From Oscillospiraceae bacterium (GTDB lineage: Bacteria > Bacillota > Clostridia > Saccharofermentanales > Saccharofermentanaceae): a stretch of DNA of 10,662 nucleotides. Numbering within the stretch: the first letter of the stretch is position 1; every line of letters starts with the position of its first letter. The notes below the pieces were generated by a model that saw nothing but the letters and a program-made list of their open reading frames with translations, had not been told where the DNA came from and did not search any database. A program made the position numbers and the translations under genes. Below, piece by piece: positions 6,557 to 10,662 of this stretch. The stretch spans positions 1 through 10,662 of the forward strand of contig CADBNJ010000282.1 of the NCBI GenBank assembly GCA_902795955.1. The letters are read 5' to 3'.

Positions 6557-6601
6557 TTATTGCATAAATCGGCTAATAATATAAATATTATAATGCAATA
6601 A
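6557..6601. repeat. Nested inverted repeats in the AT-rich operon leader
   Basis: The outer repeat is a perfect 9-bp pair, TTATTGCAT (6557-6565) and ATGCAATAA (6593-6601). The inner one is ATAATAT (6576-6582) and ATATTAT (6585-6591) with a 2-bp centre. The outer arms flank the candidate -10 region, one in the spacer and one just past the expected start, which is the usual layout for a repressor operator pair. The inner stem is entirely A-T and there is no run of T after it, so an intrinsic terminator is unlikely. Symmetry is seen; function is inferred. Confidence 0.5.
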
Positions 6602-6606
6602 AACAA
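6578..6606 (-). promoter_or_regulatory. Candidate promoter of the PH - sirtuin - MutS-like - lysA operon
   Basis: On the minus strand, TTGTTT (6606-6601) is followed after 17 bp by TATATT (6583-6578). Transcription would start near 6571, giving a leader of about 50 nt. A second perfect TATAAT lies at 6592-6587 but lacks a good -35. The whole region is very AT-rich, so chance matches are expected; the evidence is the spacing and the position in front of an operon. Confidence 0.4.
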
Positions 6607-6628
6607 AAATTACACCCAAAAATGAACA

Positions 6629-8491
6629 TTATGAATGGTCTTCCACGATCTTATCGGCATCAAAAAGCCTCGCAAGATCGCTGTTCTTAAGGGTTTTGCC
6701 CGTAATAAGCGTCCTGTCATAATAAAGATAATTGTCACCGTAAGTATAGTATGGTCTGGGACCAAGTCCGAAGAAGATCCTGAATCCGTTGCTCTTGAGC
6801 CACACTGCCCTCTGATCGGTACCGAATATGTAATCACCGTTAGGATATACGATCATGTGCGTATCACCCAGAAGCGGCTCTATCTGTTCCATCCACTTGT
6901 TCATATCAGCCTGGAGTTCTTCCATCTTAGCCTGATTGGCATTGATGAAATCATATGTGGAAGATGCGAATTTCCATCCGTTATCCTTCAGAACATCTGC
7001 AATGGAGCGGACCGTATTCATATTGGCCTGGATCTCCGAATCACTGTAATTCACATTCGGAAGACCTGCCTGTGCAAGCGAAGTGTTACGGTCATCTATC
7101 TCATCTCTGGACACGACATAACCAAAGCAGGACTCATAACCGGCAACGGAGATCACGCCCTTGGCACCGTCATATGTAAAATCATGATGTTCTTCGACAA
7201 ACTTATCAAGTATGCCGATGGCCTCCCTTGTTCTGCTGACGACTGCGTCTCCGTTGGCATCCACATACTCACTGCAAACCTGTCCCTGGTCATTCAGGAG
7301 CAGTCTTCTGTTGTAACCCTGCCCGTAATTGAGCGCGCTGTAATCAAGAGCTTCAACGACGATTATCAGCGGCTTCTTGCCGACAGGCACTATCAGGTCT
7401 TTCTCTACGAGAAATGTATCATTGCTCAGATCCGTAAGGGCTTCCGCATCGACAAGGCAGAAGTTGTTATTATACAGTTCCCCCAGCATCCTCTCGAATT
7501 CACCGCATGTCAAAGTCTTATCGAATACAACATTTCCCAAAGATTTGGCAATATCCTCATCAGCAATAAGATTACGGACACACAGGACCTCTATTTTGCC
7601 TTTATAAACTGACGTCTCCGTTGTATTTGTTGTAGCAACGAGAAGATCATTTGCCGTTCTGGTGTCATTCGGGAAGATGGCCGCCATGTCAGACAGAATC
7701 TCTTCCGCAGTGTAATATCTGAATGTGTCGAGGAGGTGTTCACATCTTATTATCATCGGTTCGTACATTATTCCTTTGATTTCCTCAAGGCGCTGCGAAC
7801 TGTAATCATGTACGAATCCGGTATTGCGTTCAATAACAGACTGATATGTCTTCACTGATGTGATGTAATCGCCCGAGTCGAAATGCCTTTCGGCGTTCTG
7901 CACGTCGCCCGTTGCCTTCTCAATAAGGTCAAGCTCGCCGTAGAGCGGCTTTACCGTCGCAGCGAAATTGCTGATGGGAGACATCTGATTAAATACAAAA
8001 GTAATATCCGGCTTCTCGATCTTACCGAGCAGGAATTCACGGCAAAGGTCGTTCAGCCACGATGACACGGTAGCTGTTGTAAGCTCCTGCATTCCGCTGA
8101 GGAAAGCTGCATCGGTGGCAGACGGCTGATACCTCTCGTTACGGACTTTGCTGCAGATATCGTCCACGCGGACGCTGACCAGTCTCTCCATCTCCGCAAG
8201 CTGAGCATTCTCATTCTCAAACTTTGCAGCCTGATCAGGCGGCGCCGACAAAACAGTATCCTGTACCTGACGGTATATCTCAAGAGCTTTATTGTAATCG
8301 CCGTCGGTCAGAGCTCTGTCAAATTGAGGGACCACGCTGTTGTCATTATTGGAGAATCCTTCGATATAGAAATATACCGCAACAAGTGCAATAACCATGA
8401 CAATGCACAGTACGGCAAAGACTTTACCGGCTATACCGCTGCCCCCTGCTCTATCGCTGATATATGTGTTGTCGTTCACAAATCCCGTCAA
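6629..8491 (-). CDS. Membrane-anchored protein with a degenerate polysaccharide-deacetylase-like domain
   Basis: A 620-residue protein. Residues 1-20 are polar, 21-43 are a single membrane span, and the rest is probably extracellular. Residues about 55-80 and 198-222 look like TPR-type helices (FDRALTDGDYNKALEIY; AERHFDSGDYITSVKTY). From about 373 to 610 it matches the deacetylase-fold proteins of Clostridia: a strand (KPLIIVVEALDYSALN), then GAKGVISVAGYES (442-454), the helix before WKFASSTYDF (506-515), and a strand MIVYPNGDY (546-554). In active members I expect an Asp pair on the first strand and a SHTxGH-type metal site; here these read ALD and SSTYDF, so both His are gone. I infer a binding or structural role at the envelope rather than hydrolysis. 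The start is TTG (8491-8489), chosen because GAGGA (8502-8498) sits 6 nt upstream; it overlaps the topoisomerase stop as TTGA. Confidence 0.75.
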   Translation of the reverse strand: MTGFVNDNTYISDRAGGSGIAGKVFAVLCIVMVIALVAVYFYIEGFSNNDNSVVPQFDRALTDGDYNKALEIYRQVQDTVLSAPPDQAAKFENENAQLAEMERLVSVRVDDICSKVRNERYQPSATDAAFLSGMQELTTATVSSWLNDLCREFLLGKIEKPDITFVFNQMSPISNFAATVKPLYGELDLIEKATGDVQNAERHFDSGDYITSVKTYQSVIERNTGFVHDYSSQRLEEIKGIMYEPMIIRCEHLLDTFRYYTAEEILSDMAAIFPNDTRTANDLLVATTNTTETSVYKGKIEVLCVRNLIADEDIAKSLGNVVFDKTLTCGEFERMLGELYNNNFCLVDAEALTDLSNDTFLVEKDLIVPVGKKPLIIVVEALDYSALNYGQGYNRRLLLNDQGQVCSEYVDANGDAVVSRTREAIGILDKFVEEHHDFTYDGAKGVISVAGYESCFGYVVSRDEIDDRNTSLAQAGLPNVNYSDSEIQANMNTVRSIADVLKDNGWKFASSTYDFINANQAKMEELQADMNKWMEQIEPLLGDTHMIVYPNGDYIFGTDQRAVWLKSNGFRIFFGLGPRPYYTYGDNYLYYDRTLITGKTLKNSDLARLFDADKIVEDHS

Positions 8492-10662
8492 TTCAAATCC
8501 TCAAACCCGATCTGCTTGTCTGCAAAAGAATCTTCCTTTATGTAATAACCTATTGCAGGGATCTTACGGATCCTGTAGTATTCGGCATCAAGCAATCCGA
8601 CATCAGACAATCTCTTGATCTCGATCATCTTTGAGCCGCGCTTCGATGCCAGGAGCTGAACACCCTGCGTAGTTCTTGTTGATTTGAGGGATATCAGCGA
8701 GGCCTTGAAGACGACAGCCTTCTTAAGATCTGACCTTGCAACAAGATCGGGATCCTCGTCATCTTCAAGATGGATAAATGCAATGGCTCTCGACAGATCA
8801 GAGTATCCGTTGAGGAGCTTCTTGCGGTTCTGCTTCGTCTCGTAAACGGACAAGGGGAATAACGCCGCCTTACCGTTCTCAAAGCCTATCAGGAGCCTGC
8901 CCTTATAATCTGTAGTCGGGATCATGAACACGACATTCTCCCCATCTTCCATCTCAAGTTCTGAGGGCAGATAGTAACCCAGTTCTCCCGGCTTCGTATC
9001 GGCAAAGTCATAAGTCTTGGCCTTGTAGACATTGCATTTGTCGGTAAAGAACAATACCTCGCTCTTGTTCTCCGTCTCATATCCGAGGAAGATCTCATCG
9101 TCTTCTTTTGTCTTGAGTTCCCCCGCATTACGCATGGAGGCAAGCGAATGCTTCTTGAGATAACCATGCCTTGTCAGCATAAGATGGAGCCTGTAATCTG
9201 CAATCTCCGTATTGGGAGTAAAGACTTCCACAGTCTCATTGGCGATAAGTTCAGTCCTTCTCGGCTGGCCGAACTTTGCGGCAACGTCCTTAAGAGTCTT
9301 TGCTATAAGCGTATTGATCCTTCTGGGACTGTTCAGAAGGTCCTCTGTATCAGCAATATCATCTTTGAGCTTATCTCTGTCTGCAATACGGTTGATGATA
9401 TATTGCTTATTGATATTACGGAGCTTGATCTCAGCGACATATTCAGCCTGTTCCTTATCGATATCAAAACCCTTCATCAGGTTGGGAACAACGTCTTCCT
9501 CAAGTTCAGTATTGCGGATGATCTTGATCGCCTTATCAATATCAAGAAGTATCGCTGCAAGACCGTCGAGGAGGTGGAGATTCTTCTTCATCTTGTTCAG
9601 ATTGAACTCGAGTTCACGGGTGATGCATTGTCTTCGCCACTGAAGCCATTCATCAATAATCTCCCTGACGCCCATAACACGCGGAGATCCGTTGATAAGA
9701 ATATTGAAATTACAAGCGAAAGTATCCTGAAGCTTTGTAAATCTGAACAGCTTCGTCATCAGCGCTTCATGATCCGTACCTCTCTTGCAGTCGATCGTGA
9801 TCTTGAGACCGTCAAGATCGGTCTCGTCTCGTATATCGGCGATCTCCTTGGCTTTGCCTGCCTTAACAAGATCCGCAATATTGTCGATTATTGCTTCGGA
9901 GCTCGTGGAATAAGGTATCTCGGTGATCTCGATAAGGTTATTCTTCTTATCGATCGTGTACTTGCTCCTGATGGGAATAGATCCCTTGCCTGTCTCATAG
10001 ATCTGGCGCATCTGTTCCTTATCATAAAGGATCAGTCCGCCGCCGGAGAAATCGGGTGCCGGCATATAATCGAGCAGATCGCAGTTCTTATCCTTGAGAT
10101 AAGCCTCAGTAGCTTCACACACTTCCTTGAGATTGAATGAACAGATATTGGAAGCCATACCTACGGCAATTCCCTGATTGCTGTTGACCAGGATCGCAGG
10201 AAATGTCGTGGGAAGAAGGACAGGCTCCTTCAAAGTGCCGTCGTAATTATCTACAAGATCAACTGCATTCTTATCGATCCCCTTGAAGATCTCACTGCAG
10301 ATCTTCTCCAGCCTTACCTCTGTATAACGGGGAGCTGCACACTGCATATCTCTTGAATACTGCTTACCGAAATTCCCCTTCGAATCCACATACGGATGCA
10401 GGAGTGCCGCATTGCCCCGTGTCATTCTGACCATCGTATCGTATATGGCCTGATCACCGTGAGGATTGAGCTTCATTGTCTGTCCGACAACATTTGCAGA
10501 CTTGGTGCGGTTGCCGTTGAGAAGTCCCATCTTGTACATTGTGTACAACAGCTTACGGTGAGACGGCTTGAATCCGTCGATCTCGGGGATTGCACGGGAT
10601 ACGATCACGCTCATGGCGTAAGGCATATAGTTGATCTCGAGCATCTCTGTTATGGGCTGATC
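8488..10662 (-). CDS. parC: Type IIA DNA topoisomerase subunit A (ParC/GyrA family), 5' end missing
   Basis: DNA-cleaving subunit of topoisomerase IV or gyrase, working with a ParE/GyrB ATPase to pass DNA through a double-strand break. The frame stays open to the right edge (six codons, DQPITE, before the Met at 10644). That Met has no ribosome binding site and family members begin about 10 residues earlier, so the gene is cut by the window. Numbering from that Met: the winged-helix active site has AAPRYTEVRLE with catalytic Tyr107, NPHGDQAIYD (60-69) in the quinolone region, and LLPTTFPAILVNSNQGIAVGMASNI (143-167). The long coiled coil and tower follow, then a beta-pinwheel C-terminus from about 480. 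I find no GyrA box (QRRGGKG-like), which favours ParC over GyrA; the total of about 730 residues also fits ParC. Ser83 of E. coli GyrA is Gln65 here, while Asp87 is kept as Asp69. The partner B subunit is probably just beyond the right edge. Confidence 0.9.
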   Translation of the reverse strand, partial: DQPITEMLEINYMPYAMSVIVSRAIPEIDGFKPSHRKLLYTMYKMGLLNGNRTKSANVVGQTMKLNPHGDQAIYDTMVRMTRGNAALLHPYVDSKGNFGKQYSRDMQCAAPRYTEVRLEKICSEIFKGIDKNAVDLVDNYDGTLKEPVLLPTTFPAILVNSNQGIAVGMASNICSFNLKEVCEATEAYLKDKNCDLLDYMPAPDFSGGGLILYDKEQMRQIYETGKGSIPIRSKYTIDKKNNLIEITEIPYSTSSEAIIDNIADLVKAGKAKEIADIRDETDLDGLKITIDCKRGTDHEALMTKLFRFTKLQDTFACNFNILINGSPRVMGVREIIDEWLQWRRQCITRELEFNLNKMKKNLHLLDGLAAILLDIDKAIKIIRNTELEEDVVPNLMKGFDIDKEQAEYVAEIKLRNINKQYIINRIADRDKLKDDIADTEDLLNSPRRINTLIAKTLKDVAAKFGQPRRTELIANETVEVFTPNTEIADYRLHLMLTRHGYLKKHSLASMRNAGELKTKEDDEIFLGYETENKSEVLFFTDKCNVYKAKTYDFADTKPGELGYYLPSELEMEDGENVVFMIPTTDYKGRLLIGFENGKAALFPLSVYETKQNRKKLLNGYSDLSRAIAFIHLEDDEDPDLVARSDLKKAVVFKASLISLKSTRTTQGVQLLASKRGSKMIEIKRLSDVGLLDAEYYRIRKIPAIGYYIKEDSFADKQIGFEDLN
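8498..8502 (-). promoter_or_regulatory. Ribosome binding site that selects a TTG start
   Basis: GAGGA on the minus strand within the last codons of the topoisomerase gene, 6 nt before TTG at 8491-8489. The next candidate start, GTG at 8479-8477, would be 18 nt away, which is too far. The stop and start share TTGA, a layout typical of coupled translation. Confidence 0.65.

Noticed and set aside
6635..7612. Plus-strand open frame of 325 codons
   Set aside because: It is antisense to the deacetylase-like gene, with no domain or start signal; a shadow frame.
9148..10140. Long plus-strand open frame of 330 codons
   Set aside because: It lies wholly inside the topoisomerase gene on the opposite strand, has no recognisable motif and no ribosome binding site; it is a shadow of a conserved gene.

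Overview
The window looks like a stretch of chromosome from a low-to-moderate GC Gram-positive anaerobe, most likely a member of the Clostridia (Lachnospiraceae-like or a related gut/rumen lineage). This is an inference from the strong GGAGG-type ribosome binding sites, the tight gene packing, the TTG start, the AT-rich promoter regions, and the gene families present (bacterial PH domain protein, membrane MutS-like ATPase, single-pass deacetylase-fold protein). I cannot name the genus. Every gene I can support is on the minus strand, so transcription runs from the right edge to the left edge. Long plus-strand reading frames are shadows of these genes.

Reading in the direction of transcription: (1) 10662-8488, a type IIA topoisomerase A subunit (ParC/GyrA family) whose start lies beyond the right edge. 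It carries Gln where quinolone-sensitive enzymes usually have Ser. (2) 8491-6629, overlapping its stop by 4 bp from a TTG start, a membrane-anchored protein with repeat-like helices and a C-terminal polysaccharide-deacetylase-like domain whose usual metal-binding residues appear to be missing. (3) A 108-bp AT-rich intergenic region with nested inverted repeats and a candidate promoter. (4) 6520-6071, a small bacterial PH domain protein. (5) 6058-5054, a sirtuin with a complete catalytic core plus a Lys/Ser/Ala-rich, histone-H1-like tail of about 77 residues. (6) 5042-3168, a membrane-spanning MutS-like ATPase that lacks the mismatch-recognition domain. (7) 3165-1918, lysA (diaminopimelate decarboxylase), starting 2 bp after the MutS-like stop. 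(8) A 104-bp intergenic region with candidate promoters and an 8-bp inverted repeat over the -10 box and ribosome binding site. (9) 1813-71, a Ser/Thr-kinase-like protein with a PIN-like N-terminus and a low-complexity tail. (10) 50-1, the first 16 codons of a Ser-rich protein that runs off the left edge and is probably co-transcribed with the kinase.

The spacings suggest three transcription units: topoisomerase plus deacetylase-like; PH - sirtuin - MutS-like - lysA (gaps of 12, 11 and 2 bp); and kinase plus the left-edge gene (20 bp apart). lysA makes lysine in the last step of the DAP pathway. The sirtuin removes acyl groups from lysine. Apart from that loose shared theme I see no proven pathway linking the middle operon.

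I do not see a clear complete new defence or mobile system. The most unusual items are the sirtuin with its own lysine-rich tail, the apparent deacetylase pseudoenzyme, the membrane MutS-like ATPase in a sirtuin operon, and the PIN-like/kinase fusion with its unidentified partner at the left edge.
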